Origin: Fontisubflavum oceani
GTDB lineage: Bacteria > Pseudomonadota > Alphaproteobacteria > Rhodobacterales > Rhodobacteraceae
Assembly (NCBI RefSeq): GCF_030407165.1
Contig: NZ_CP129111.1
Coordinates: 310,001-374,000, forward strand
Reading direction: 5' to 3'
Length of the DNA: 64,000 nucleotides
The position numbers were made by a program, and so were the translations under genes. Numbering within the stretch: the first letter of the stretch is position 1; each line of letters starts with the position of its first letter. The notes under the pieces are model-generated. The model made no database searches, had not been told where the DNA came from, and saw only the letters and a program-made list of their open reading frames with translations. Shown here piece after piece: positions 44,687-55,225 of this stretch.

Positions 44687-47652
44687 TTATTTCCCTTCGA
44701 TGGTCAGCGCTTCGTTCACGAGCGCGGCTTGTTGTGCTTTGTGCTGGCTGGCCAACCCAGTCGCGGGCGAGGCCGATGCATTCCGACCCACATAGCTGGG
44801 CCGGGTGTGTTTGGCTTTCAGACGGGTCAGAACCCATTCCAAGTTGGGCTCGACAAAACTCCACCCGCCTTGATTTTTCGGCTCTTCCTGACACCAACAA
44901 ATCTCGGCGCCTTTGAACCGTTCCAGCTCTTTCATCAAGGCCAGAGCCGGGAATGGATAGAACTGCTCCAGCCGCAGAAGATAGACATCATTGATGCCGC
45001 CGCGCGCATCCCGTTCTTCGAGCAGATCATAATAGACCTTACCCGAACACATCACGACGCGTTTGATCTTGTCATCAGCCACCAGCTTCGTGTCGGAATT
45101 GCCTTTCTGAGCATCATCCCAGAGCACCCGGTGGAAACTCGACCCAGTGGTAAAGTCCGCAGTCTCGCTGATCGCCATCTTGTGGCGCAGTAGCGATTTC
45201 GGCGTCATCAGAACCAGCGGCTTACGGAAGCTCCGGTGCAATTGACGGCGCAAGATGTGGAAGTAGTTTGCCGGGGTCGAGCAATTGGCGACGATCCAGT
45301 TGTCCTCCGCGCACATTTGCAGGAAGCGCTCCAGGCGCGCAGAACTGTGTTCCGGCCCCTGCCCTTCGAACCCATGCGGCAGAAGCATGACCAGCCCGGA
45401 CATCCGCAACCATTTGCGCTCCCCCGAGGAGATAAATTGGTCAAACATGATCTGCGCGCCATTGGCGAAATCGCCAAACTGCGCCTCCCACATGACCAGC
45501 GCGTTGGGTTCGGCGAGGCTGTAGCCATATTCGAAGCCCAGAACCGCATATTCCGAGAGCATCGAGTCGATGACCTCATAGCGGGATTGTCCTTCGCGAA
45601 CGTGGTTGAGCGGATAATAGCGCTCCTCCGTCTCCTGATCGATCAGCCCCGAATGGCGTTGGCTAAACGTGCCGCGGGTCGAATCTTGCCCCGAAAGCCG
45701 AACCGGATAGCCTTCGGTCAGCAAGGACCCGAACGCCAGTGCCTCGGCCGTCGCCCAGTCGAAACCTTTACCGGATTTGAACATCTCGGTCTTGGTGTCC
45801 AACAGACGTCCAACGGTTTTATGCAGCTTGAAGCCCTCGGGCGCACGGGTCAGGGCCGCACCGACTTGATCAAAGGTTTCGGGGCTGATCGCCGTCTCGC
45901 CGCGCTGGTATTCCTCACCCTGGCGATCCAGATGCGACCAGCGCCCGTCGAGCCAATCCGCCTTGTTGGGCTTGTAATCTTTCCCGGCCTCGAACTCTTC
46001 GTTCAGATAGGCCTGGAAGGCCGCCTTCATATCCTCGACTTCGCCTTCGGGGATCAGCCCGTCCTTGACCAGACGTTCCGTATAAAGGCTCAGCGTGGTC
46101 TTCTGCTTCTTGATCTTCTTATACATGATCGGGTTGGTGAACATGGGCTCATCGCCCTCGTTATGGCCAAACCGGCGGTAGCAGAAGATGTCGATCACCA
46201 CGTCTTTGCTGAATTTTTGGCGGAACTCGGTCGCCACTTTCGCGGCATGGACCACAGCTTCCGGATCATCGCCATTCACATGGAAGATCGGCGCTTCCAC
46301 CATCAGCGCGATATCGGTCGGATAGGGGCTGGAACGCGAGAAATGCGGCGCCGTGGTGAAGCCGATCTGGTTGTTCACAACGATATGCATGGTGCCGCCG
46401 GTCTTGTGCCCGCGCAGACCGCTCAGACCGAAACCTTCGGCGACGACGCCCTGACCGGCAAAGGCCGCATCCCCATGTAGCAGGATCGGCAAAACGCTGG
46501 TACGGTCGGTGTCGTTGTTTTGATCTTGCTTGGCCCGCGCTTTGCCCAGAACCACCGGGTTCACCGCCTCCAAATGCGACGGGTTCGCGGTCAGCGACAA
46601 ATGTACGGAGTTGCCGTCGAATTCCCGATCAGACGACGCACCCAAGTGGTATTTCACATCGCCGGAGCCATCCACATCTTCGGGCTTGAACGAGCCCCCT
46701 GGAACTCGTTAAAGATCGCCCGATACGGCTTGGCCATCACATTGGCGAGCACCGAAAGACGACCCCGATGCGGCATGCCAATAATGATGTCCCGCACGCC
46801 TAACGCGCCACCGCGCTTGATGATCTGCTCCATCGCGGGGATCAGGCTTTCGCCGCCATCCAAGCCAAAGCGTTTGGTGCCCATGTATTTGACATGGAGG
46901 AATTTTTCGAAGCCTTCTGCCTCGACCATCTTGTTCAAGATGGCTTTCCGCCCCTCGCGGGTGAAGGCAATTTCTTTGCCATAGCCTTCGATCCGCTCTT
47001 TCAGCCAAGCGGCCTCCTCGGGGTTCGAGATATGCATGTATTGCAGCGCAAAGGTGCCGCAATAGGTGCGCTTCACGATATCGATAATCTGCCGGATTGA
47101 AGCCATTTGCAGGCCCAGGACATTGTCGATGAAAATCGGCCGATCCATATCGGCCTCGGCGAAGCCATAGGATTTCGGGTCCAGCTCCGGATGCGGTGTC
47201 TGATCGCGCATGCCCAGCGGGTCGAGATCGGCCACCAAATGACCCCGGATCCGATAAGCCCGGATCAACATCAGCGCCCGGATCGAGTCGAGCACGGCGC
47301 GCTGCACCATGTCATCGCTGATCTCGACGCCTTTTTCCTGCGCTTTCGCTTTGATCTTGTCGCCCGCGCCTTTGGCCTCTTCGACGGCCACCGGCCACTC
47401 ACCAGTCAGCGCGGAGGTCATCTCATCTGCCGGCTGCGGTGGCCAATCGGCCCGTGCCCAAGAGGGGCCATGCGCTTCGGCCTTTACGTCCAGCTCGGCA
47501 TCGCCCAGCGCCCGGAAGAACTCCTGCCACGCCGCGTCGACCGCATTGGGATCATTGGCATATTGCGCGTAGAGCTGTTCGAGATACTCGGCATTATGCC
47601 CCTGCATGAAGCTGGAGGCGTGGAACTGATCGTTGGGGGATTGGTCGGTCAT
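44687..47652 (-). CDS. sucA: 2-oxoglutarate dehydrogenase E1 (frameshifted)
   Basis: A ~988-residue thiamine-diphosphate enzyme decarboxylating 2-oxoglutarate. The N-terminal HNAEYLEQLYAQYANDP region, 'GMPHRGRLSVLANVMAKP', the ThDP segment HGDAAFAGQGVVAEGF, and the C-terminal QEEPKNQGGWSFVEP block are canonical. The frame breaks in a C5 tract at 46695-46699; one added base joins NEFQGG to SFKPEDVDGSGDVKYHLG. The two parts overlap in different frames, and an intact E1 is expected in an aerobic cell, so a sequence error is likely. Confidence 0.95.
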
Positions 47653-47698
47653 GGGTCAAGTCCTCCCGGAAGTGAATTTGCAGCAGCCTTTGGGGGCA

Positions 47699-48367
47699 TC
47701 ATTGCGTCCCTCTACGGTCAAGCAAGATCGTCATGGTCGTGCCGTAGGTGAGCATGACAGGGAAACGCCTCAAGGCCTCGGCGTCCAATGAATAGGCCGT
47801 GAGTTGCGCCGCAGGCGGGCGGCCTTGCACCTGAAGCCGCGCACCAATACGCCGCACGGGCAAGCGCGTGTCGACCGTTGCCGCAGCATCGCTCAGGTCT
47901 TGCGGCGGTCCGACATAGAGACAGGTGTGCAGCCCCGTTCGCGTCGGCTCGACAACCACGGCATGGGTATCGGACAGAAACAACTGTACGTCGTCATACC
48001 CCCGACCTTCGCGCAAACGCGCGGCGACGTCGTTGGCGCGCTCCTGACCCTCGGCCCAACTCTCCGGCTGAAGAGGGTCGAGCCCTGAGATCAAAAGCGC
48101 GTGGGCCAGCACGTCGTCCGCAGTCTCTTGGCTCTCAGAGCGGCTCCACCCCGCAGCCTCAAAGGCAAGCCCGCGCGCCTCAAGCGTCAGCGTATTGTCG
48201 AGGCACAGTTCTAGGGATGCGACAAGCCCCGCCTCGGCGCGCGAGGGAGCCGCAAGCACCACCACCGCGAAGATCGCGACGGCGGCGGAAAGCAGCAGCA
48301 TCTGACCGGTGACAGATGTCACAGCCGGGCTGCATCCCTTTGCACATGTCGCAATCTTCAACGTCAT
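47699..48367 (-). CDS. Hypothetical secreted or membrane-anchored protein
   Basis: A 222-residue protein of unknown family lying between sucD and sucA. A hydrophobic stretch (MLLLSAAVAIFAVVVLAAPS, residues 23-42) looks like a signal peptide, so the mature protein is probably periplasmic; two cysteines (SLELCLDNTL, LHTCLYVG) could form a disulfide. The start is uncertain: ATG 48367 has its ribosome-binding site too close, TTG 48361 is better spaced, and ATG 48301 would begin at the signal peptide. Confidence 0.6.
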   Translation of the reverse strand: MTLKIATCAKGCSPAVTSVTGQMLLLSAAVAIFAVVVLAAPSRAEAGLVASLELCLDNTLTLEARGLAFEAAGWSRSESQETADDVLAHALLISGLDPLQPESWAEGQERANDVAARLREGRGYDDVQLFLSDTHAVVVEPTRTGLHTCLYVGPPQDLSDAAATVDTRLPVRRIGARLQVQGRPPAAQLTAYSLDAEALRRFPVMLTYGTTMTILLDRRGTQ

Positions 48368-48391
48368 CTCCCTAAGGCCAAGAGCAGCAAG

Positions 48392-49257
<866 letters not shown>

Positions 49258-49273
<16 letters not shown>

Positions 49274-49977
49274 TCTTCCCTCATGTCTTTTGCGCTGGAA
49301 GCGCCGGGTTCGTTTTTGGAGTTCTCATGTCGCGCAACGGCGTCCGCGACCTGTTCGCGGGTCCAAAGACCCATTGAGCGCTGTCCCCCCTGCCCGGCAA
49401 CGAGCTGTGTTCTTCCGTCTTCGTCACGGACAACAGTCTCGTGCACGACCTCGATCGGGGGGCGAAGTTGAACGGCGGCAAGGTGGGGTCAAACTTGCGG
49501 ACGCCCATTGTTGCGCAGCGGCTTGTTCTCCGCGATGTGGTGAAAAGTTGTCAGCAGCAAAGGCGTGCCCGACGCCAGAAAGCCTTTGAAAAACTCCCAT
49601 CTGAGCCAGAACTTCAGATGAAACAGGCAGTCGCGGCACATCATCATGTCGACCTTCGGGAGAGGGTCAGATGTGACATCGGCCACGTCAAACTGTACGC
49701 CCTTGCGGGTATGCGCGGCCCGGTTCGCTTCGATCAGAGAGGTCGCGATATCGAATCCGATATAGTCGATACCGGTCAGATCCACATGCGACATCCAATG
49801 CCAATCGCCGCAAGGTGCATCAAGAAAGCTCTTGACGTCATGCCGCTCAAAGAGACCTGGCAAAGCTGCCCGGATTTCGGCCGTACTATCGAGCGAGGAG
49901 CCAGCGCCCGACCGGGGCGATGCACCTCCATTCGACCAGTCCATCTCCTCGAAAACTGCTTTGAGGGTCTCCCGCAT
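49258..49977 (-). CDS. Class I SAM-dependent methyltransferase (two compensating frameshifts)
   Basis: A ~239-residue methyltransferase-fold protein. Motif I is SFLDAPCGDWHWM, then YIGFDIATSLIEANR and a 'CRDCLFHL' motif-IV-like strand; a GLWTREQVADAV end is typical for this group. The frame in use stops at 49489. Removing one base at 49504-49506 (CCC) and adding one at 49457-49462 (G6) restores VRKFDPTLPPFNFAPPIEVV and the tail to a TAG at 49258, overlapping the sucD start by 16 bases. Substrate unknown. It lies between a sucD 5' copy and sucD itself. Confidence 0.7.
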
Positions 49978-49981
49978 TGGC

Positions 49982-50224
49982 CTAGAGTCCTTCGCCCGGC
50001 GCGGCCATAATAGTCATCGGTGTGTCGTCACCGATTTCCTCCCCGGTCTGATGAACCAATTTGCACACCTGCGGGTCCAGATAGATCATGCCATCTTTGC
50101 AGGGAATGACCCCACCAACCATCTTGGAGCCATAAGCGATGGCCGGGTCGGAATGGAACGTGCCCTGCAAGCCGGTGAATCCATGAGAGATGACTTTGGT
50201 GTTTTCGTCTACGAGGACGGACAT
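49982..50224 (-). CDS. Truncated duplicate of the sucD 5' end
   Basis: An 80-residue frame whose first ~57 residues closely match the start of SucD (SVLVDENTKVISHGFTGLQG versus AVLVDENTKVICQGFTGSQG, with TFHSDPAIAYGSKMVGGVIP following). After that the sequence departs (KLVHQTGEEIGDDTPMTIMA) and ends. It keeps only the first part of the CoA-binding domain and has no catalytic histidine, so it cannot act as a ligase. A GGAG site precedes its ATG, so it may still be translated. It looks like the relic of a duplication that accompanied insertion of the methyltransferase gene. Confidence 0.75.
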   Translation of the reverse strand: MSVLVDENTKVISHGFTGLQGTFHSDPAIAYGSKMVGGVIPCKDGMIYLDPQVCKLVHQTGEEIGDDTPMTIMAAPGEGL

Positions 50225-50236
50225 GTTTGGAGTCTC

Positions 50237-50857
50237 CTAGATTTGCCCATGGGTTCGCATCACCAACAAGAGTTCGTCCACAGATAGCTGGCTTTCAGCA
50301 AAGTTGAGGTCCGTGATGCGCCCAAGACGACGACCAGGATTCTGCGAAGACTGTGCAACTGCGACAAGATATGTGCGATTGTTGCGCGTATAGATTCCGG
50401 TCATTTCGGCCAAACTGAACCGAGTTGCATTATGCCTGATGTAGTCGTTGTCAGAGAGCGGAGCGGCATACTGAAATCCTGCTTCTTCAAGATAAGCTTG
50501 TATCGTCGTACTCGTCGGCGCGGCCCAGAGACCGTGGAGCCAGACGGAACATGATCTCAGGAAAGGAAAAGGGCCTGTTCCAGGCCTATCTGGTTGGCCG
50601 CCCGTCCGAACCCGGAGTTCGCCCGCTGGAAGTGAACCCTCTCTAACGAAAAGCGGGCGACCGAATGCAACTCCATTCCGTTCGAAGGCCGCTCGAACAG
50701 CGGTCTGAGAGAAGTTGCTCGAAATACAACCTTCTAGAAAACCGCTAACGGCCCGGTTTACATCAGGTGCGGCGCGGCTAGTAGCAGAGTCAGTTTGTGT
50801 TTCAACACAGGCCGACAGCAGCAGAGATGACACAAGAGAAATAGCTAATAGGCGCAT
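50237..50857 (-). CDS. Hypothetical lipoprotein
   Basis: A 206-residue protein with a lipoprotein signal peptide (MRLLAISLVSSLLLSAC, lipobox LLSAC). The mature part has no domain I recognise; it includes four further cysteine or glycine-rich spots such as LRSCSVWLHGLW. Base composition is more AT-rich than sucC and sucD, suggesting later acquisition. It begins 9 bp after the corrected end of sucC and is probably co-transcribed. Confidence 0.6.
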   Translation of the reverse strand: MRLLAISLVSSLLLSACVETQTDSATSRAAPDVNRAVSGFLEGCISSNFSQTAVRAAFERNGVAFGRPLFVREGSLPAGELRVRTGGQPDRPGTGPFPFLRSCSVWLHGLWAAPTSTTIQAYLEEAGFQYAAPLSDNDYIRHNATRFSLAEMTGIYTRNNRTYLVAVAQSSQNPGRRLGRITDLNFAESQLSVDELLLVMRTHGQI

Positions 50858-50865
50858 CAGAGTTC

Positions 50866-52061
50866 TTACCCCTTCACCGCCGCCACGATCTTTTCAGCGC
50901 CGTCCTTGAGGTCATCGGCCGCGATCACGTTGAGGCCGGACGATTTGATGATCTCTTTGCCCTTTTCCACATTCGTGCCTTCCAGACGCACGACCAGCGC
51001 GGAACCTCAAGCCCGACTTCCTTCACCGCCGCGATGACGCCTTCCGCGATGATATCGCAGCGCATGATGCCGCCGAAGATGTTGACAAGAATGCCTTTCA
51101 CCTGCGGGTCGGAAGTGATGATCTTGAAGGCTTCTGTCACTTTCTCTTTCGTCGCGCCGCCGCCCACATCAAGGAAGTTGGCAGGCTCGGAGCCGTAGAG
51201 CTTGATGATATCCATTGTTGCCATGGCCAGGCCCGCGCCGTTCACCATGCAGCCGATCTCGCCGTCGAGGGCGATATAGTTCAGGTCATATTTCGACGCG
51301 GCCAGTTCCTTCGGATCTTCTTCCGTCTCGTCACGGAGCGCCGCGATATCGGCATGGCGGTAGACCGCGTTGCCGTCGAAGCCGACTTTGGCATCGAGCA
51401 CTTTCAGATCGCCGCCATCGGTCACGATCAGCGGGTTGATCTCCAGCATCTCCATGTCCTTCTCGGTGAAGGCCTGGTAGAGCAATCCCATCAGGCGGAC
51501 GCATTGCTTGACCTGCTGACCTTCGAGGCCGAGCGCAAAGGCGACGCGGCGACCGTGGAAGCCTTGATACCCAGTGGCAGGGTCAACGCTGAAGGACAGG
51601 ATCTTCTCGGGCGTGGCGGCAGCAACCTCTTCGATGTCCATGCCACCCTCGGTGGAACAGACGAATGAGATCCGCGAGGTCTGGCGATCGACGAGGAGGG
51701 CCAGATACATCTCGGTCTCAATGCCGGAGCCATCTTCGATATAGATCCGATTGACCTGCTTGCCTGCGGGACCAGTCTGATGGGTCACCAGGGTGCGGCC
51801 CAGCATCTTTTTGGCTTCTTCGGCGGCTTCTTCGACCGATTTGGCCAAGCGCACGCCACCCTTCTCACCGGCGTCAGCCTCTTTGAAAGACCCTTTGCCG
51901 CGACCACCAGCGTGGATCTGCGCTTTCACGACCCAAAGCGGGCCGTCCATTTCACCCGCTGCCGTCTTGGCATCTTCCGCTTTCAAAACCACGCGGCCAT
52001 CACTGACCGGGGCGCCGTAGTCGCGAAGCAATGCCTTCGCCTGGTATTCATGAATGTTCAT
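50866..52061 (-). CDS. sucC: Succinate-CoA ligase (ADP-forming) subunit beta (frameshifted near C-terminus)
   Basis: A ~397-residue ATP-grasp subunit. MNIHEYQAKALLRDYGAPVS is the canonical start; KAQIHAGGRGKGSFKEAD is the nucleotide-binding loop and 'LEINPLIVTDGGDLKVLDAK' carries Mg ligands. The present frame ends in a non-native tail at 50925. Removing two bases at 50996-51002 (AGCGCGG) restores the conserved VPLVVRLEGTNVEKGKEII and a stop at 50866-50868. Two palindromic operators lie about 108-140 bp upstream. It is the first gene of the suc/lpd unit. Confidence 0.94.
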
Positions 52062-52167
52062 GAAACTGTCCCATCATTGGTGTTGTCCCCACCGACTAAG
52101 CACAGGTTTCGCCAGCAATAAAACGTCATTCTGACGCACACGCGCGGAATTGAACAAAAAAGCGACA

Positions 52168-52202
52168 TTTGTGATCACAGCCAGAAAAAGTGTGATCACA
52201 AA
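52168..52202 (-). promoter_or_regulatory. Tandem palindromic operators upstream of sucC
   Basis: Two perfect copies of TGTGATCACA at 52170-52179 and 52191-52200, centre to centre 21 bp (two helical turns). On the coding strand the 11-base spacer begins CTTT, as in the sdhC pair. The inner edge is about 108 bases before the sucC ATG. The likely ligand is the GntR/FCD regulator that carries the same site in its own promoter; this is inferred. Confidence 0.7.
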
Positions 52203-52395
52203 ATGGCAAGACGGCAAGAATAAACGGTTTTTGACACCGAATCGTCCACCCGAGCCTCACAGGGCGAAATCACGCGCCTTATAAGGGCAGTCGTCTTTCA
52301 GATGAGACCGCACCCAACACCGCCGACAGAACTGCGAGAAAGCGAAGACCAAGATGGGTGATCCGCTGCGTTGGAATGTGGTCGTGGCAGAAACG

Positions 52396-52428
52396 CAAAA
52401 GGCCGGAGCTTGGCCCCGGCCCCTTTTA
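52396..52428 (-). terminator. Rho-independent terminator of mdh
   Basis: Reading in the mdh direction, an A-rich start, a GGCCGG...CCGGCC stem flanked by AAAAGG/CCTTTT complementarity, then TTTTGCG. It lies about 20 bases past the mdh stop. This separates mdh from sucC, so the sucC operators do not serve mdh. Confidence 0.75.
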
Positions 52429-52446
52429 GATTTTGTGCGAATAGGC

Positions 52447-53409
52447 TTAGGCTAGGCTCTCGTCGATGCCCTTGCAAGCTTCGACCAAGCCTTTGACGGC
52501 ATTGACCGAGTTATCAAACATCGCCTGCTCATCCTTGGTCATCTTGATGTCGACAACCCGCTCGATGCCGCCAGCGCCGATCACCGTGGGCACGCCCACA
52601 TACATGCCTTTCAGACCAAGCGCGCCGTCCACATAAGCCGCGCAGGGCAAGACGCGTTTCTGGTCTTTCAGATAAGCCTCAGCCATCTCGATGGCGCTCG
52701 TCGCAGGGGCATAAAATGCGGACCCTGTCTTCAGCAGGCCAACGATTTCCGCGCCGCCGTCGCGCGTCCGCTGCACAATCGCATCGAGCTTTTCTTGCGT
52801 GGTCCAGCCCATCGCGACCAGATCCGGCAGAGGAATGCCTGCAACGGTCGAATAACGGGTCAGCGGCACCATTGTGTCGCCGTGACCACCCAAAACGAAG
52901 GCGGTGACGTCTTTCATCGACACGTCGAATTCTTCGGCCAGGAAATGGCGGAAGCGCGCGCTGTCGAGCACGCCGGCCATGCCGCAGACTTTCTCATGCG
53001 GCAGGCCCGAGAATTCACGCAGCGCCCACACCATCGCGTCAAGCGGGTTGGTGATGCAGATCACGAACGCGTCGGGGGCATTCGCGGCAATGCCTTCGCC
53101 GACGGATTTCATAACTTTCAGGTTGATACCCAGAAGGTCGTCGCGGCTCATCCCTGGTTTCCGCGGCACACCAGCGGTCACGATGCAGACATCGGCACCG
53201 GCGATATCGGCGTAGTCATTGGTGCCTTTCATCTTGGCGTCGAATTTCTCCGACGGGCCGGATTCGGCAATATCCAGCGCCTTGCCTTGTGGAATGCCCT
53301 CGGCGATGTCGAACAGGATGACGTCACCCAGTTCTTTCAACGCTGCAAGATGGGCAAGCGTGCCCCCGATTTGTCCCGCGCCGATAAGCGCAATCTTGGG
53401 TCTGGCCAT
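52447..53409 (-). CDS. mdh: Malate dehydrogenase (NAD-dependent)
   Basis: A 320-residue LDH/MDH-fold enzyme oxidising malate to oxaloacetate. The NAD motif is IGAGQIGGTLAHL, the substrate-binding arginines are in GVPRKPGMSRDDL, and the catalytic histidine is in LGGHGDTMVPLTRYS. It is of the LDH-like type usual in alphaproteobacteria. ATG 53409 begins MARPKIALIG; an upstream start at 53460 would add 17 poorly matching residues. It has its own promoter region and terminator. Confidence 0.96.
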   Translation of the reverse strand: MARPKIALIGAGQIGGTLAHLAALKELGDVILFDIAEGIPQGKALDIAESGPSEKFDAKMKGTNDYADIAGADVCIVTAGVPRKPGMSRDDLLGINLKVMKSVGEGIAANAPDAFVICITNPLDAMVWALREFSGLPHEKVCGMAGVLDSARFRHFLAEEFDVSMKDVTAFVLGGHGDTMVPLTRYSTVAGIPLPDLVAMGWTTQEKLDAIVQRTRDGGAEIVGLLKTGSAFYAPATSAIEMAEAYLKDQKRVLPCAAYVDGALGLKGMYVGVPTVIGAGGIERVVDIKMTKDEQAMFDNSVNAVKGLVEACKGIDESLA

Positions 53410-53709
53410 GTGAGTGATCTCCACGTCCCTTGTTGATGTTGGCGCGAGGGGTAGCCCCACACCCCGCCCGGCGCAAGCCTAGGCACGCGCGGCGGAAAGC
53501 CCCATAGAAGTATTGGGCGGTGCTAACAGCATAAAAAAAGCGGGAAATCTCGGAAACGGAAGGGCAAGATCACAGGGTCGTGGCACCGCGCCGAGCGTCG
53601 AAAGCCTGACACATATACGACAGGGCCGCTCCAAACACCCTCCGAAGGAGGCGTACGATTCTTTATCTCTTTGCGATCTTCGAGCGCCGCAAAGCTGCGG
53701 CAAAACCAA
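53410..53709. other. Intergenic region upstream of mdh
   Basis: A 300-bp gap between mdh and the small secreted protein gene, both on the minus strand. It should contain the mdh promoter. No TGTGATCACA palindrome is present and I see no gene with a ribosome-binding site. Confidence 0.4.
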
Positions 53710-54024
53710 TTAAAGCGGTTCGCCGGGCGCGGGCTGGATCAGCGTCTCATAAGATGCGCCGGAGGCCATCAGACATGTCAGACCATCGGCGCTGGTGACT
53801 GTGATCGTCCAGGTGCCGGTCTCATCCGAGGCATAAACCTCGACAATCCGGTTGCCGGGGCCCATTCCGATGGACCGCGCGGTCTCGCCATAGCGGCTGG
53901 ACAGCGTGTTGATGATAGCATCGCGCTGGCCGCAAATTGCTTGCCCGTTTGATTGCGCGATTGCCGGTGGAGTTAATGGAGCCAGGGCCAGCACAGCCCC
54001 GACAAGTGCCAGTTTAGAGGTCAT
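53710..54024 (-). CDS. Small secreted hypothetical protein
   Basis: A 104-residue protein with a signal peptide (TSKLALVGAVLALAPLTPPA, cleavage near AIAQ). The mature part has two cysteines (QAICGQRDAI and GLTCLMASG) and a NRIVEVYASDETGTWTITVT beta-hairpin-like stretch. It resembles small periplasmic proteins of unknown function frequent in Rhodobacteraceae. AGGCAGGA precedes the ATG at 54024; the longer frame to 54171 has no signal peptide at its start. Confidence 0.65.
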   Translation of the reverse strand: MTSKLALVGAVLALAPLTPPAIAQSNGQAICGQRDAIINTLSSRYGETARSIGMGPGNRIVEVYASDETGTWTITVTSADGLTCLMASGASYETLIQPAPGEPL

Positions 54025-54349
54025 CGTCCTGCCTTTCATCTGTGAGGAGCCAGAATGAAACGGCAGTCCGCAAAAGGTTGAGCGCAAGACCGCCAGGCTC
54101 CCCCTCTGCTGTAGGTTCGTATGCCCGGTTTGCCCGGGACGCATGGATGCCTGTATGGCCAAAGATGACAAAAAATTCGTTAATTCTCAAGAAAACTGTC
54201 GTGAAACCGTTACAAAAGCGTGGGTGCCGGGCATCGGCGCAACATTTTTGTGCGACATAAAATTTCGCTACGCTGCGGCATATCGGAACTTGCGTTCGCA
54301 GCGTGACCGTGGTCCATCGCCGGTATCACGACCTAAAAGGACCTCGCTC
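54025..54349. other. Divergent intergenic region upstream of mcl2
   Basis: A 325-bp region between two divergent genes. It has an AT-rich stretch at about 54165-54265 suited to promoters and an 8-bp inverted repeat at 54270-54304. No gene with a ribosome-binding site is visible. Confidence 0.4.
54270..54304 (+). repeat. 8-bp inverted repeat upstream of mcl2
   Basis: ACGCTGCG (54270-54277) and CGCAGCGT (54297-54304) are exact inverted copies separated by 19 bases, ending 45 bases before the mcl2 ATG. It could be a leader hairpin or an operator for ethylmalonyl-CoA-pathway control. Confidence 0.4.
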
Positions 54350-55225
54350 ATGGATCATCGCGCGCACCCTTACCGTTCGGTTCTCTACATTCCCGGCTCC
54401 AAAGATCGGGCGTTGGAGAAGGCCAAGACCTTGCCGGTCGATGCGATCATCTTCGATCTCGAAGATGCCGTGGCGATGGACGAGAAAGCCAGCGCCCGGA
54501 CGCTCTTGGCGGACACACTAAGCGCGGGTGGCTATGGACCGCGGGCGCAAATCGTGCGGATCAATGGGTTCGATACGGCGTGGGGCGCAGAGGATCTGGA
54601 TGTCATCGCAGCTGCGAAACCGCAGGCGATCTTGCTGCCCAAAGTGAACAGCGCGGCGGATATTGGCGCGCTGGCCGACAGGCTCGACGCCCGACCGGAG
54701 ATGGCTGACACAACCATTTGGGCGATGATGGAAACGCCGCTTGGGATTATGAACGCGCTCGAGATCGCCGCCGCGCCGCGGATGGCTGGTTTCGTGATGG
54801 GCACCAATGATCTGGCGAAGGATTTGGGGACGCGCAGCCGCGCCGATCGCGAACCGCTTTTGACCTCGCTCCAGCTTTGCCTGCTCGCCGCGCGCGCCCA
54901 CGGGTTGGTCTGCGTCGATGGCGTTTATAACGCGTTCAAGGATGACGATGGGTTACAGCGCGAATGCGACCAGGGTCGCGATATGGGTTTTGACGGCAAA
55001 ACGCTGATCCACCCGGCGCAGGTGGCCATCGCAAATGCAGCGTTCGCCCCGTCAGAGGCCGAAATCGATCTAGCGCGTCGACAGATCGCGGCTTTCGATG
55101 ACGCCACCGCCGCCGGTCAAGGGGTGGCTGTGGTGGACGGTCGCATCGTCGAGAACTTGCATGTGGAAACGGCACGCGCCACCTTGGCCAAGGCGGCCGC
55201 CATTTCCAAGCTGGAGTCTCTATAA
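54350..55225 (+). CDS. mcl2: CitE-like lyase/thioesterase, probably (3S)-malyl-CoA thioesterase
   Basis: A 291-residue HpcH/HpaI-fold protein. The metal-binding and catalytic segments SVLYIPGSKDRALEKAK, AIIFDLEDAVAMDEK, 'TIWAMMETPLGIMNALEI' and GFDGKTLIHPAQV are present. Length and start (MDHRAHPYRSVLYIPGS) agree with Mcl2 of Rhodobacter sphaeroides, which hydrolyses (3S)-malyl-CoA in the ethylmalonyl-CoA pathway, rather than with the longer Mcl1 lyase. Mesaconyl-CoA hydratase lies three genes downstream, supporting this. AAAAGGA precedes the ATG. Confidence 0.85.
   Translation: MDHRAHPYRSVLYIPGSKDRALEKAKTLPVDAIIFDLEDAVAMDEKASARTLLADTLSAGGYGPRAQIVRINGFDTAWGAEDLDVIAAAKPQAILLPKVNSAADIGALADRLDARPEMADTTIWAMMETPLGIMNALEIAAAPRMAGFVMGTNDLAKDLGTRSRADREPLLTSLQLCLLAARAHGLVCVDGVYNAFKDDDGLQRECDQGRDMGFDGKTLIHPAQVAIANAAFAPSEAEIDLARRQIAAFDDATAAGQGVAVVDGRIVENLHVETARATLAKAAAISKLESL

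Larger units (their letters stand above)
52062..52446. other. Intergenic region between sucC and mdh
   Basis: A 385-bp region. It contains the sucC promoter with its two operator palindromes (52170-52200) and, near the mdh end, the mdh terminator (52396-52428). Between them (about 52201-52395) I see no coding frame with a ribosome-binding site. Confidence 0.6.

Noticed and set aside
49982..50224. A functional second succinate-CoA ligase alpha subunit
   Set aside because: Only the first ~57 residues are kept; the phosphohistidine and most of the CoA domain are missing.
52170..52200. CRP/FNR sites at the TGTGATCACA palindromes
   Set aside because: CRP/FNR sites need a spacer of several bases between half-sites (TGTGA-N6-TCACA or TTGAT-N4-ATCAA). 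Here the half-sites abut with no spacer, so an FCD-type GntR site fits better.
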